Assembly (NCBI RefSeq): GCF_000340215.1
Contig: NW_006921547.1
Span: 406,140-470,139 of the forward strand
DNA from: Pseudocercospora fijiensis CIRAD86
Taxonomy: Eukaryota; Ascomycota; Dothideomycetes; Mycosphaerellales; Mycosphaerellaceae
Length of the DNA stretch: 64,000 bases
Reading direction: 5' to 3'
Below are positions 1 through 12,427 of this stretch, in pieces. The translations under genes and the position numbers were made by a program. The notes below the pieces were generated by a model. The model had not been told where the DNA came from and did not search any database. It saw only the letters and a program-made list of their open reading frames with translations. Position 1 is the first letter of the stretch; every line of letters starts with the position of its first letter.

Positions 1-59
1 ACACTAGATATGCACCTTAGCAATCTAGCGCCTAGACTCGATATAGACCTAATAATACC

Positions 60-241
60 GTAGCCTCGATCTAGTACTAGTATATTAAAAGGGCGTATAA
101 GGCTATAATTATTATAAAGTAGCTAACCTCTTCGTTATAGGTAGAGCTATTTGCCTTCGCCTATAACGAAGGGATTAGCTGCTTAATAATAATTGTAGCC
201 TTATACGCCCTTTTAATATACTAGTACTAGATCTAAGCCTA
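60..241. repeat. Foldback hairpin of about 180 bp
   Basis: Two arms of about 80 bp (roughly 60-141 and 160-241) are near-perfect reverse complements around an 18-base centre. The outer part of each arm contains CTAGTACTAG, followed inwards by a run reading TATTAAAAGGGCGTATAAGG, then a segment ending in TTCGTTATAGG. The few arm mismatches are mostly transitions of the RIP type. It has no coding frame. It could be a MITE-like foldback element or the remains of two head-to-head terminal repeats. I saw no flanking target duplication. Confidence 0.8.
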
Positions 242-341
242 CGGCGTTATTAGCCTCGACTTTCGTTAACTATAGTATAACTAAGACAGCGACGAAAATC
301 CTATAGTACTTCTACCGAGAATTATAACGAGATACTATAAA

Positions 342-850
342 AGACAAGAAACTATATAGCGGGACCTAAAGCAGTATAGAACTCGTACGAGTCGAGACTA
401 ATTAGGCTATCCGCCGCGAGTCGGTAGTAGTAATAGTAGCAATAGGATATAGATATAGTAGCCGAGAGGCTAGATAGGATAAGGAAACTAGATAGCGGGA
501 AGTAAAGTAGTACGGAACTTATACGACTCTAGGCCGAGTAGGGTATCTACCGCGAGTCGGTAGTAGTAATAGTAGCAATAGGATATAGATATAGTAGCCG
601 GGAGGCTAGATAGGACAAGGAAACTAGATAGCGGGAAGTAAAGTAGTACGGAACTTATACGACTCTAGGCCGAGTAGGGCATCCGTAGTAAGTCGGTAGT
701 AGTAATAGTAGCAATAGGATATAGATCTAGTAGCCGGGAGGCTAGATTAGATAAGGAAACTAGATAACGGGAAGTTAAGTAGTACGGAACTTATACGAAT
801 CGAGGCTAAGTAGGCTATCTATAGCGAGTCGGTAGTAGTAGTAGTAGTAG
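342..850. repeat. Tandem array, 136-bp unit, about 3.7 copies
   Basis: The phrase GAGTCGGTAGTAGTAATAGT recurs with its first base at 418, 554, 690 (as AAG) and 826, an exact 136-bp period. The rest of the unit (AAACTAGATAGCGGGAAGTA and so on) repeats with it. 136 is not a multiple of three, so this is not a protein repeat. The last unit runs into a short TAG trinucleotide run. Differences between units are mostly single transitions. It probably belongs to the noncoding part of a transposon; its function is unknown. Confidence 0.85.
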
Positions 851-859
851 TAGAATACT

Positions 860-2200
860 AGGGTAGTAGCTAGGATAATAATTTTAACTAGTAGTAGCTA
901 AACTCTTCGGTACTATATTAATCTATATTAAGGCCTATCGCGATAAAATGTATAGGTATACGTATCTATAATCAAATTAGTCGCTATATATACCGGAATG
1001 TTTTAAGTTACTTTTAGGTAATTCGATAATCCGCGAAGGCGTAGTTACCGCTAGTATATAGGATATAGGTTAGTCTAGCGCTAACCGAGCGTCTAACACG
1101 AAGACGGTAATACTAGAAAATAGTATCGTAATATAGAAGGATATAAGTTTAATATATTAATAGTATTACTAAAAAGTGTAGGCTAACTCTAAGATACCGA
1201 GTCGTAGTATTAATCTGCCTCTAAATTATTAATCGACCCTAGACTTAGCAACCCTATATATAAATAATGTATATATCTATACTAGACTAGCAATACTCGT
1301 ACGCTAACCTACGATAGTATATAATACTGCCTTAAGCTAACTATAGCAAACGTTTATCGTACTACTTAGGGTTAGCGGTAGCTAAACATTCGAGTTATAG
1401 TAAAACGTACTTATCTAGATACTATCGATATACTACTTATCTACGCCGCGGACTATAGCAATAGTACGAGCCTTACTAGCGTCCTAGTCTAATATTCTAC
1501 CGTCCGGAAATATAATATAGTCGGCGAGCTTAGTATTAGCTAGAACTAGATCGTATAGGAGGTATATAAACTAGTCTTCTAGGTACGAGCGATCGAGTAG
1601 CAAATCCTTATTAGCGAACTAGCCTATAAAAGAGAAAGAGGCACTAGTAGTAGTATAATTGCTACCGACTAGAAAATAGTAGACGCGAGTATTATTACCC
1701 TCCCTAGCCTACTAGTATAGAAAGCCGATCTACTCTAGGTTATAACCTATAATATCCTATTAAGTATAGGTAACCGAGTAGGTAATACCCGGCTAAAGTA
1801 CCTATATCGATACGATTAGCTCTAGATCTCGCTACGTCGAAGATATAGTCTAGTATAAGAGCAATTCGACCCCGACCGGAAACATACCTAGCCGACCTTA
1901 ATACCTAGAACCCTAAAGCGATTTAGAGCCGCGGGCTCTAGCTAATAGAATAGTACTATTAGCTAGGGAGCGGATAACTAGCGTACTATCCCTAGAGCGA
2001 TACGAGACCCGATACTTGGCTACGCTAGAGGTTAAAACATAGGTTAATATTAATAAGTCGGCGTCTAGGTAAGGTCTATATAATAGCGTGTATATAATAG
2101 CGTATATATAAAAATCAAATAGAGTCGATAGGATAAGGCTTTATACTTCTATCTAATAGGCGTACCGATAGGGTAGTCGTAACTACTACGAGTCTTAGAG
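860..2200. other. RIPped sequence without recognised gene
   Basis: Strong CpA/TpG depletion and TpA excess continue here. Short open stretches occur in several frames, but none reads as a continuous coding frame when TAG/TAA are treated as RIP stops. It lies 5' of the Plavaka-type transposase gene and may be the noncoding end of that transposon or an older insertion. Confidence 0.5.
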
Positions 2201-2880
2201 GCCTTAGATTTAATATAAACCGCTTATTAGATACCGCCTTAAACGACGTCGTTACTAAGTCGGCTGAGTAATACTTACTAGCAGTTACTCGAGCGCTATT
2301 CGTTTACTTTGCTTAGGAATACAACCTAGCTATAATATAACTAGAGCAAGCCTTAGTAGTACCGGGCGAATTTAACGTAATTAATAATACTACGGGGTAG
2401 TATTAAACTAGAGCAATACTACTTCTATACGTATATAGAATTGAATACACATAACGCATTTTACGGTATAATATATAGGCCTTAGGGCGTTAGGAGTAAT
2501 ATAGAAATCTAGTCGAAATATAGTACGGTCGTTTATATTTAGTATTAATTTTCCGATTAGTCCTAACTAGTAACTAAGTTAGACGGCAAGTCGGTATACA
2601 AATTAGTATTTAAATATTATCGTAAGAGGCGTTAGTAGAGTAATATTAAGTTAGTATAATCGAATAGGATAAATCCGAGTTTTTGCTAAATCCGCGGGCT
2701 ACGAATCGATATCGAGTCGGACCCGACTTATATATAAATCTTTTCGTAGTAGTAAGGGGGGTTTGCTAAGCACTATATTTGTAGTAGGGCTAAAGAGCCT
2801 TAGTAACTTCGTATACATCGATATACGACAAACCTATAGTAGCTATAGTAATAGCGCCTATTATTAAAAGCTAGCTATAT
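2200..2880 (+). pseudogene. Unidentified RIP-disrupted frame upstream of the transposase
   Basis: One plus-strand frame reads as plausible protein for about 220 codons, interrupted only by TAG/TAA. It contains runs such as LLDTALNDVVTKSAE and LEQALVVPGEFNVINN near 2.2-2.4 kb and YDKPIVAIVIAPIIKS just before 2.88 kb. It ends a few bases before the ATG of the Plavaka-type transposase and is on the same strand, so it may be an accessory gene of that transposon, or an older fragment. I do not recognise the family. The start is not defined. Confidence 0.4.
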
Positions 2881-2888
2881 ATATAGTA

Positions 2889-3263
2889 ATGTCTTAATAT
2901 ATCGAATATAGGTTATATAACCGGCTACTTAAAAGCTCCTACGGCTATAAGCAATATAGAAATAAGTGCGAGGAACGCGTCGTACTAAAAGAATCTACCG
3001 AGTACGATTCTACTATAAACAATACCGCGAAGCGAGCCTAACTTAACTTATATACGATCTAAGGTAGCGACTAGAGTACCGAACAAGCCGACGATAGATC
3101 GATACTAGAAGGTATATAGCAAGACGTAAATAAAGAAGGTATAATAGAAGCTATTCTAATAACGACATTAACGCTAATAGTACTAGCGCTATAGGAAGAT
3201 AAAAGAAGTATAGATAGTATTAAATAGGATAGATATCTTAAATTACCGGAATTCGATATATAG
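2889..3263 (+). pseudogene. Plavaka-type transposase, N-terminal part (split by retrotransposon)
   Basis: The 5' 125 codons of a DNA transposase of the fungal Plavaka group (CACTA-like). ATG at 2889 opens a frame that immediately encodes a zinc finger: reading Tyr back to Cys and His at RIP-type sites gives a C-x2-C-x12-H-x4-C pattern at about 2904-2969, with the intact end GYKQYRNKC. An acidic linker and KLPEFDI follow. Stops in frame are TAG/TAA only. The frame is cut at 3263 by the 5' LTR of a Ty3/gypsy element and resumes in the same phase at 15641. Zinc-finger N-termini are known in this family. The gene is dead by RIP and by the insertion. Confidence 0.8.
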
Positions 3264-3543
3264 TATTAGCTAGTAACCGGCCCTATATACCTAGGCTGAG
3301 TTTTAAGCCTATATAAGAGGCCTCCTTCTATATTATAGATAGAGTACTAACCTCGTATAGCACATTGTTTATATTATACTTCTATAATGCCTATATTGTA
3401 GGGCTCTAGTTATTAGCCTAAGCAACGGTCTTATTATCCTATTATACTAAACATAGCTGCCTATATTGTTATAGATTATATTGCCCTCGGTTGCCTATAC
3501 TATTACTACTAGTAGTAGTAGTAGTATTAGTTTCCGTCCTTTA
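3264..3543 (+). repeat. 5' LTR of gypsy element 1
   Basis: 280 bp, begins TATTAGCTAGTAACCGG and ends TTTCCGTCCTTTA. It contains a TATATAAGAGG promoter-like stretch near 3310 and a run of TAG triplets near 3510-3530. About nine differences from the 3' LTR are visible, nearly all TG/TA or CA/TA exchanges. The sequence after it (TTAGAGCCGAAGG) should hold the primer-binding site, but I could not assign a tRNA. Confidence 0.92.
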
Positions 3544-4194
3544 TTAGAGCCGAAGGTAGGGCTATCTCTTTATATCTAATAGGTTCGGGTATATCGAAGG
3601 TAGTCCTAGGGTACGAATAGCTATAACTAGAGCGAGGGTACGATAAGAGCCTACGATATAGACGATATAGAAGTATCTCGAGGGGCTATTACGATAAGCG
3701 AAGAAACCTCTTAACGAGGGCATCTCTTTAACCCCGAAAAGCTATAAACCCTTAGGACTGTTATAGCTTAGGGCCTAGTCTATAACTATAGCTAGCTTCT
3801 AAGGACTCGGCTCCGGGTCGAAGACCTATTTAGTACCGCTTACTCGAGATAAGCCCCGCCTAAGGAGGAGATAGATTAATTACCTATCGGCCTTGCTTAG
3901 TTTGCTAAGACTATTAAACGATAGTAAATTCTAGATAGTAGGTCGGATAGCCGGGGAGTCCCCTATTAATCGGGTAGGGCGTTCCTAGATTCGTAGCCTC
4001 GTTTAGACAGTACTTAGCCTTCTACTAGAAAAAGAAGGCTACCGCCCTCCCCCGCCTAGCTAAAGGAGATACGAGCTAGTTTCTAGGATCTAGGTATAAA
4101 TAGAGATTGCAGTCTCTCCCTCCGAGCGGCTTTCGTTTAAAATTTACTAAATTAAGCTCCTAGAGGTAATTAGGCGACCCCTAGGAGGCTAAAT

Positions 4195-4222
4195 CCTAAT
4201 ACTACCCTAGGGGTAATACTAG
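4195..4222. repeat. Near-palindrome copy A in gypsy element 1
   Basis: Reads CTAATACTACCCTAGGGGTA followed by ATACTAGG; arms AATACTACCC and AGTATTACCCC. It lies before Gag. It is one of five related copies inside this element. Confidence 0.7.
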
Positions 4223-4384
4223 GAGAGAATAGCCTAATATACTATTTTCGCGCGTAGCAATATTATAATAAACCAAACAAACCAAATATACTAAAAACAC
4301 ATTTATATAGCATTCTATTTTAACTTTATATAGCATTTTAGTTTAACTACTTTATAAACAATCGAATAAGCTCTAGCGAAAACG

Positions 4385-7060
4385 AGTTTTAAGAATTAGC
4401 GGAATCTTCTAAATTCGAAACCGTCCCTAATCCTATTAACGAGGAAATTAGACGGCGACTAGTTAATATAAGCGAGCCTCCTACGCCCTCTACGCTAGAG
4501 GCACTCTATAATATTATTATAAAGATAATATTATTATAAAGATAATAGAGAAGCAAACTAAGCTTCTCCGTTAAAATAAGCGTCGCCCGCTAGAACTAAA
4601 GAGTACTATAAACCCCTTATCTAAAGGGTAGAACGCTATAGCATATATAGAGCGTTTTAAGGAAGGCTTAATTAAGTACGAGCTCGATAGAGAATCTAAC
4701 TAGTATAAGATTAGGTCCCTTACGAGGACTACTATTACTAAGCTTTACTGAACCCTTAGAACCCTAGTTAGCTACCTAGAAAGGGACGATAAGTCTAATA
4801 CTAACTAGGAAACCTTTAAGTTAGCCTTTCTAAGGAGTATCGGGAGCGCGATAGCCGTCGCATTAAAGGCAGTCGCGCGTAGCTCGAGGCCCTCTACTTA
4901 GTAAGGCGCACTAAGGATAACGACCTAAAAGGGTATATTCGTAAATTTGTCGAGTTAGCGGACGGTATCGACTAGAGTAACCTCGAAAACTCTTAGAGAA
5001 CGAGGCTACTCCTCTAGGGATTGCCGTAGCCTATAGCTTAGCGTATCTTCCGTCGCTATAAGCTTAGCGAGGCCGATCCTAAGAGCTTTAGGAGATACAA
5101 AGAGGTCCTAGTATATATTAAGGCCGATATTAATAGTACCGCCGATACGAGGAAGTTTATCTATAGCGAAGATAGGAATAACCTAGCGTAGGTTAGGAAA
5201 GAAGCTATAGGAAGTAAGGGACCTAAGTTCCTTCCTAAATCGTAAAGTAGTCCTAAGACCGTAACTCCTACTATTACTAAACACTCTTAAGACGTTACGG
5301 ACTTAGCTAAATCCCTAGCCCGACTAAACCTAAATGCGAAGGTATTATAGCGAGTTAGGGAAGTTATCGATACTACTATACTAGGCGATATACTACTTGT
5401 CTACTAGGTTTCAGACCCTAACTACCCTAAAGCCCCTTTAGTAGATATCTACGCTATACGGAAGATCTATTCTAACTTAGATAGTAAGTGCTAGATATAT
5501 AGCGGTTATAAATATATCAAATCGTCCTACCTTATCTAGAAAGAGCTTCTTAATAGGAAGCTTATTATATAAGTAAATAGTCGATTCTACTATATAGATA
5601 CCGGCGATAAGATTGATTTCGAATAGGATCGGAGAGCCCTAAAGCTACCTTAACTAAGGACCCTTCTAGAGAAGAAGTATAGTAGCAAGATCGAGTTTAA
5701 GGATACTAGGAATAGTACCCTCGCCGCTATTACTAAACGAGAAACTTAGAAGGTTAGGGCTAAACAGGTTAAGGAGCGAAGTAGTAACGGTACTACCGAG
5801 CCCGTTAAAGTTAGCTTTGTTTCTTAGGACCCGGACGTAGTTACTAATGTTTACGCGGTTACTAAGAATAGTATAGATGTCTACGCTACTATAAGGTCCT
5901 AAACCTAGTCCTAAAACAAGGGTAAGAGCCTATAGAATCCTACTCGCCCTAGTACGGTAGCCCCTACTAGGGTACTAAAGAATAAGGCGGCCGATAAGGC
6001 TAAACAATAACGAGAGTTAACCGCTAAAACTAAGACTATCTAGACAGCTATAGACCGCGCTACCCGATCTAGCACTACACCTAGTACTATACCTAGCACC
6101 CTACCTATAGAGAGCCTAGTCGTCCTAGAGACTCTAGAGGTCGCTATAGAAGATATTACTACCGACATTAGTAGTACCCTAGGGCTAGCTAACCTACCGG
6201 CCTATAAGCGAAAGTTATCCGATCTAAAGAGCTTTCGCTTTAATAGGTATATAAACAAGTATAGTGCTAGCCTAGCTAACTCTATAGATATAAAGCTAAA
6301 CGCTCTCTTCTAGGCTTTGTAGTTCCTAGACCTTAAGTCTAACGTATCTATAGGAGAGCTATTAGTATACGGTTTGCCTACTAACCTATTCTAGAGCCGA
6401 ATTCCTAACGATACTACCTTTATAAAAGACCTCGCTACCCTCTAAAAAAAACAGGGACGAGAAGATTATATCGACGTCTCTTCCCTATAGTTCCTTCCTA
6501 AATTTTCTTTAGGTACCTAAGAGTTAGTAGAAGGCGAATCGGTAACCTACGAGAACTAAGAGACTATCGATAATGCTAATAAAGAGGGAGTTAAGGAGAT
6601 AGGCCGAGGGGATAGTAATAAGGCCGACCCTGTTTTAGTTTTAGTTTCTATTAAGGCTGTCCGGTTTACTAGCTAATAAATCGGTCGAGTAGGACCTCCT
6701 CGACCTAAGGAACTTTACTCTATCCCTAATAATATAGACCTTTCCGTAGTTACCCGTTCCTTCGCCGTTGTTCCCGCTATCTGTATTTAGGTTGCTATCG
6801 GGAGCTATGGTTGGTAGGTGCTAGTAATGCTTAATAATAGTTTAGAGTTACTTATTACAAGTAAGCGTTAGGCTAAACAACTTAGGCTGCTAATAAATAG
6901 AGACATTTCCTTCGGTATATAGGGAGTAAATAGGGAGGTTGCGCTAGTAGGTACCTGCTATAATGTTATAGTAGACGCCTTTAGTATATACTTTTCCTTT
7001 ACCTTCTAGATTGCCGCCGACCTAAACACGCTAATTATTCCAGGTCGACTATAGTCTCGT
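4385..7060 (+). pseudogene. gypsy element 1 Gag and protease region
   Basis: One frame runs from about 4385 through Gag and protease with only RIP-type stops. Gag carries a degenerate CCHC zinc knuckle near 5.49-5.54 kb: the visible CxIYSGYKYIKSSY becomes C-x2-C-x4-H-x4-C once RIP-type Cys-to-Tyr and His-to-Tyr changes are allowed. The C-terminal part is rich in Lys, Thr and Ser. The protease region near 6.81-7.05 kb reads LNNSLELLITSKRQAKQL, where the aspartic DSG-type motif is degraded to NNS, and later LNTLIIPGRL. Gag and protease share a phase, but RT lies in a phase one base back. The start codon is uncertain. Confidence 0.8.
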
Positions 7061-7479
7061 ATAATCCGGGGTATCTAGCGCAACTGCGACGATAGCTCCT
7101 AGGAGGGAACTATCGCTAACTAGAAGGGCAACCGTATCGTATTTACTAGTTATATCGGAAACACTAGCTATAAGTCCTACGAGGATATCCTTACTGCTTC
7201 TAAACGGTCTTCGGGAAACGCTACGGCGCGGTTACAAGACCGGCAATCTGCGCTATAAGTTAGTATAGCTTAAAGAGGTTATATCTAGAGGTACGCCGCT
7301 CCGTACGTTAAGGTAAGTTTCTAGGTTCTATACTAAGGAGACGAATACTTAAAGCGATAGCGAGTATAATATAACGACTACCTACTATACGAGTTAAGGT
7401 AATAATGCTATCTTATATATCGTCGCTAGAGGCATTATTACCGGACGCGGGTCTACCCGAACTAACTAATTAGAGCGCG

Positions 7480-10400
7480 AGTCTAATACTATCCCGGGGG
7501 TATTATTACGAATCTAACGTTTTCGCCGGCGTTATAAATTAGGACTATTAGCTATATACCTATCGACTTAAGGAGACTTCTAAAGAAGTTTACGCGCTGT
7601 TTTATTACGCTAATCTCTAGGCCTAGCGATAAAGAGAGAGAGCTCGGGTTCGACAATCGATTAGTATATATACCCTATATAAGAGGGTAGCTAATAAGAT
7701 TAAGCCCGTAAAGGGTAGCGTATATATTACCGATAGGTCTAATCCTAGCGGGAATCCTAACTAGCGATAAAAGTGTCTTAATTAGGAAGCAATATTGCTA
7801 CCTAGGGATAGTCCGTACGACTAGAGATATATTACTAAAAAGTTCTCTACTATTCCTAGGGGTTTAAGGCTAATACCGGAAAGGCTTACGAAGATTAAAC
7901 CTAGTATAGAGCTTTCGGATCTTAAACTTAACCTACTATATAAGCTTCTGTATAATCGCGAAGCCGTATTAGTATATAACTTTACTTACCTAGGTAGAAT
8001 TAATCTAGAGGTTGCCCCTCCGTAGAAGATCCGAACGATCGAATATAAGCCTTAGGCCTACCTAGGTTTTAAGCTAAACCTAAGCCTACGAGGTATAGTC
8101 GAGGATATAATACGGTAGCGCGTAAAGGCCGGTATACTTAAGCCTTCCTATACCTCGTATCGTAATCTATACTTCCTAGTTTAAAAGAAAACAGCTCCTA
8201 GGGAACTAAAGAAGTACCGTCTAATTAAAGCTATACAAAAGTTTAACGTAGTTACTATTAGAGATACTAACCTTCCTCCGGAGACTAATAGGTTCTTAGA
8301 AGCCTTTACTAACTATATTATAGCCTTACTAGTTAACGTTTTCTCGGGCTTCGACTAGATCCCTCTCTACCCTAATAGCCGCGACCTTACTAGTTTCGAG
8401 ACACCTCTTAGGCTATATAGACAAACTACCCTTCCCTAAGGGATAACTAACTTAGTAGCCTAGTTCGTTCGTATTATAAACTAAGTCCTCGCGGCCTATA
8501 TCTCCTATATAGCGATACTATTCCTCGACGATATCGGCGTTAAGGTAAACTAGGTACGATAATAAAGAAGTAGAGCCTAGTATCCGTAGGTTCTTTCTCG
8601 AGTATATCTAGAACCTCGATAGTGTCCTCTACGACCTAGAGCGAGCTAATCTAACGGTATATAGGGAGAAGCTTTAGCTCCTATATAAACGAATAAACAT
8701 TGTCGGGTTTATAACCGATAAAAACGGCCGCTATCCTAATAACGTACGGGTCCTAAAGATAGTGTCCTAGCCGGATCCTACCTATTAGAAGGATATCCGG
8801 ACCTAGCTCGGAGTAGTCTCCTACTTCCGTATCTAGGTCGAGAACTTTGTATTAGTATATAAGCCCTTATACGCCTTACTTAAGAAGGATACTAAGTTCG
8901 AATAGACTTCTGTTTACTAAGCGGCTAAGGATACGGTAACTAAGGCACTCGTTAGCGTACCTATACTTATATCTATTAACTACTTAGAAGGTACGGGTTT
9001 AATAATTATTACTATCGACTCGAGCGGGGAAGGCTATAGCGAGATACTAATATAGTATAACCGTAAGGAGCTATCCTTACGTTACCCTATTAGGTACGAC
9101 TTAGGACTATAGAAACCGATCGAGGCCCGATACGATACTAGTAAGCGAGAATGCCTTAGAGTCTATAAGGCTCTAAAGAAGTTCCGACTATAGCTCTTTA
9201 GTATATTCTTTCGCCTAGAAATCGATACTTAGACGCTAGTCTATTAGCTTAACTATATAGCCTCCGACCTACTAGACTCTACGATAGCTCGGTAGGTTGC
9301 CTAGATCTATTTATTTAACTTCGACGTCTTCTACGTTCCTAGGAAGAAGTATACTAGACTAGATAGCCTTTCTAGAAGGCCTACTATAGAAGAGGATATT
9401 ACCGAGATAATAGAAGAAGAAGATATCGACGCGGTTATTAACCGTACCTTCTTTACTACCTTTTATATTAACGCTATACTAGCAATTACTAGGTCTACTA
9501 CCGACGACTAGCCCGATAACTCGCCTAGTAACTAACCTAATAAACCTAATAGGTAGCCTAAGAACCCTACTACTAACGGTAATAACTAGGCTAAAGCTAA
9601 GGCGGATAAATTAGATAGGGATAATATCCTTAATAGGGTCTACTCCGACGACTCCTATTATATCGCCTACTTCCTAACCTATACGAAGAAAGTACCTAGT
9701 CTATAAAAGAGTTAATACCGTCGGGTTATTTACTATTCTCGAAGGTTCCTTATTAAAGATCGCCTCCTTTAGCGATAAGCGATAGTTAATATACCCCTCT
9801 AGCGTATTATTAGTAACCCTATAGCAAGATAAGAAATCCTTTACGTAGTTTACGACGAGCTTAGCTACTAGGTAGCGGAGGGCACCTTCGATATCCTTCG
9901 TCGACGATACTAGTAGGATAGCGTATAGGCTAATATCTCTCGCTACTATAAGAGCTGTCCTAAGTGTAACTTTAGAAATACATACTATCGGCTAGGCGAG
10001 CTACGTATCCCCGCTACCTAATTAGTCGGGGAACGATAGTACGGTAATAGGGTTTATCTAAGCTAGAATAATAGCCTCTATATTATTCGGAAAGGTCTTT
10101 CTCGGTAGCCTAAAGCCTATTATTTCCGCAAGGGCTATAGTGCTATTAACGCCTGTAATATAGCTACCTTTCTATTTAAGGACCTGTTCTACCGATAGGG
10201 TACGCCCTATAAAATTATCTTAGATAACGCTACGACTAATATAGCTAAAGAAGTTTAAGCGCTACTTACTTCGTATAGGGCGAAGAACGTTCGTATCTCC
10301 CCGTACTATCCCTAATCTAATACTATCGTTAAGCGCGGCTATCGGTCTTTAATCGATGCCTTATTTAAGCTAACTAATAGTAGTAATAGGTTAGTCGCGA

Positions 10401-11257
10401 TCTCTACCTACGTCCTAGCCCTTCTCTAGGCGGACCGAACGACCGTTATCGACACTACTAGACTTACACAAGCGGAGCTTATAATTCGAAGAGACGCTAT
10501 TCTTCCGATTAAGTTGTCTTGCTATACGTATAGCGTTTACGACTAGGGGTCTGTTCGTACTAGAGTAGATCTTCTTGCCCTATGCGCTAAGGCTCTTAAG
10601 GAGATAAATACTACTTCTTAAGAGGGACTTACTCGATAGCGTCGCCTTCGTAAAGAGGCTAAGTAGTATTTCGATAACTGTGATACTATTAATTAGGAGC
10701 CTCTAAAGGTTAGCGATATAGTTCTCCTATACCGGTCGGAGCTAGAATATAGTTACTCCTATAAGCTAGCCTTTAAATAGAAAGGGCCTTATAGAGTATA
10801 GGAGGTCCTTTACGATAGTCCTACGTACTATCTTTAGGAACTTAATAGTGCTACCTTAAAGCACTCGCACCCTCGGGCTAACCTAAAGAAGATCGTCGAA
10901 TTAAGAGAACCTACCCGCTCTCCTCTAACCGAAGAGGAAGTTAGTGCCTCTATAGACTCTCTACCGACCTTAGATGCCTATCGAGAGGAGGATCCGGCCG
11001 CGATTATAGATCCTGTTCTACCTAATAACTATACGTATCCCTAGATACGTCTTAGTAAGCTATTAGGAATAACTTATAAATAAAGGGAGGGTTATATACG
11101 TATTAATTGCGCGTAGAGCATTTCCGATATTAATTCCGATAGCAAACTAGACTTCTAGCTGTCTAACTCTAACTCCGAGGAAGAACTCGACTAGTCTAGC
11201 GATAAAGACTACCTAGAATTGTAGGTATTAAACGACCCTAACCCCGAGACTAAATAA
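7480..11257 (+). pseudogene. gypsy element 1 Pol: reverse transcriptase, RNase H, integrase
   Basis: RT: KKYRLIKAIQKFNVVTIRD near 8.2 kb, FSGFDxIPLY near 8.35 kb, and the catalytic box FLDDIGVK intact at 8521-8541. RNase H: IDSSGEGYSE near 9.0 kb and the tail KRECLRVYKALKKFRL. Integrase: CNFRNTYYRLGELR near 9.97 kb, ILDNATTNIAKEV near 10.2 kb, then ISPYYPxSNTIVKRGYRSLIDA at 10.29-10.37 kb, matching the usual core. A C-terminal GPYRVxEVLYDSPTYYL segment follows near 10.8 kb. RT before IN places it in Ty3/gypsy. The frame is one base back from Gag-PR; the change falls between about 7.06 and 7.48 kb. It ends near TAA at 11255. Confidence 0.88.
7482..7511. repeat. Near-palindrome copy B in gypsy element 1
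   Basis: Reads TCTAATACTATCCCGGGGGT followed by ATTATTACGA. It sits where the reading phase changes between protease and reverse transcriptase. Confidence 0.65.
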
Positions 11258-11516
11258 TTACCTACTCTTCCTTACCTCTACTCTACTACGTTGCTTCCTT
11301 ACTCTTATTAATCGTTCTCCGCGCTATTAATATAGTGCCGCCCTATACCTTTAGTCCTTACCTACTATTTGTTCCTACTAATGTTTATACTTATTTGTTT
11401 ATTGCTTTTAGCTTATCTTATTATTGTCTTTTACTTTGCCTTTACCTTCGATAGATATTACTATAACTTTATTCCTTTGCTCTTGTTTCCTTAGATAGAA
11501 CTATATAAGGCATTTT

Positions 11517-11546
11517 CCTAATAATATCCCTAGAGTAGTATTAGGA
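11517..11546. repeat. Near-palindrome copy C in gypsy element 1
   Basis: Reads CCTAATAATATCCCTAGAGT followed by AGTATTAGGA. It lies in the gap between integrase and the extra frame. Confidence 0.65.
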
Positions 11547-11970
11547 AGATAGCCGAACCTAAACCCTCTACCCTTCTAGGACGACTTCCCTCTAGATTCC
11601 GAGACTCTAGCAACTACCCTTAGGTATTAACTATAACAAGATACTTTGCTAGAGGAGACTATTCCTATCCTAATCCGTACTAGTTACGTAGGATACTAAG
11701 AAAGGGAGGTTCCCTATCCCTCTCCCTTCCTACCGCTTAGATAGATATAGCAACTTAGGCCTATAGCCTCTAAGAATAGGGACCTTAGGCTATTAAGCTT
11801 AGTGTTTAGAAGAAGGAAGAAGGTAAACGTACGGACTACCTTTACGTACTTGCTAATATAAAAGGTAATGCTATATCTATAATAGTAGTACTATAGGCTA
11901 ATATACCGACGATTTAGCTACGCTAGGCCTAGGCGACTTGCTCCTTGTTACCGAGTATCTCTAGAGAAAA

Positions 11971-11998
11971 TCTAATACTACCCTAGGGGTATTATTAG
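11971..11998. repeat. Near-palindrome copy D in gypsy element 1
   Basis: Reads TCTAATACTACCCTAGGGGT followed by ATTATTAG, nearly identical to copy A. It lies between integrase and the extra frame. Confidence 0.7.
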
Positions 11999-12427
11999 TC
12001 CCGCTAGCCTTACTACTATAGATTTCTGCTAGGGACTTGAACTAACTCGTTATATTTCGAGTACGCGAGAATCTACGATCGAGTATATAAGAGTCTACGA
12101 TAGCTAACGGTTAATAAAGGCGCGTAGTCGCTACTTGCAATTAGCTAGACCGATTACTAAACTTTAGCCTACCTTTTAACAAAGAAGTCTCGTATATAGC
12201 TTTACTTTTATATATAGCCGTTATCCGTTTGCTTTACTAGCGCGGTATATACGGACTACGTTACTTTCGTACTCTATTTAAAGCGAGCTTCCTAAGCTCT
12301 TTCTTCTACTCGATTACTAACTAACTCGCTACCGCCTAACTATCCCCCCCTTCTATCTAAACCCTTTAATTATTATTGTTAAGCAACGAATACTTACAAA
12401 CTCGTTTCTAAACCGCTTCGGTCGACT

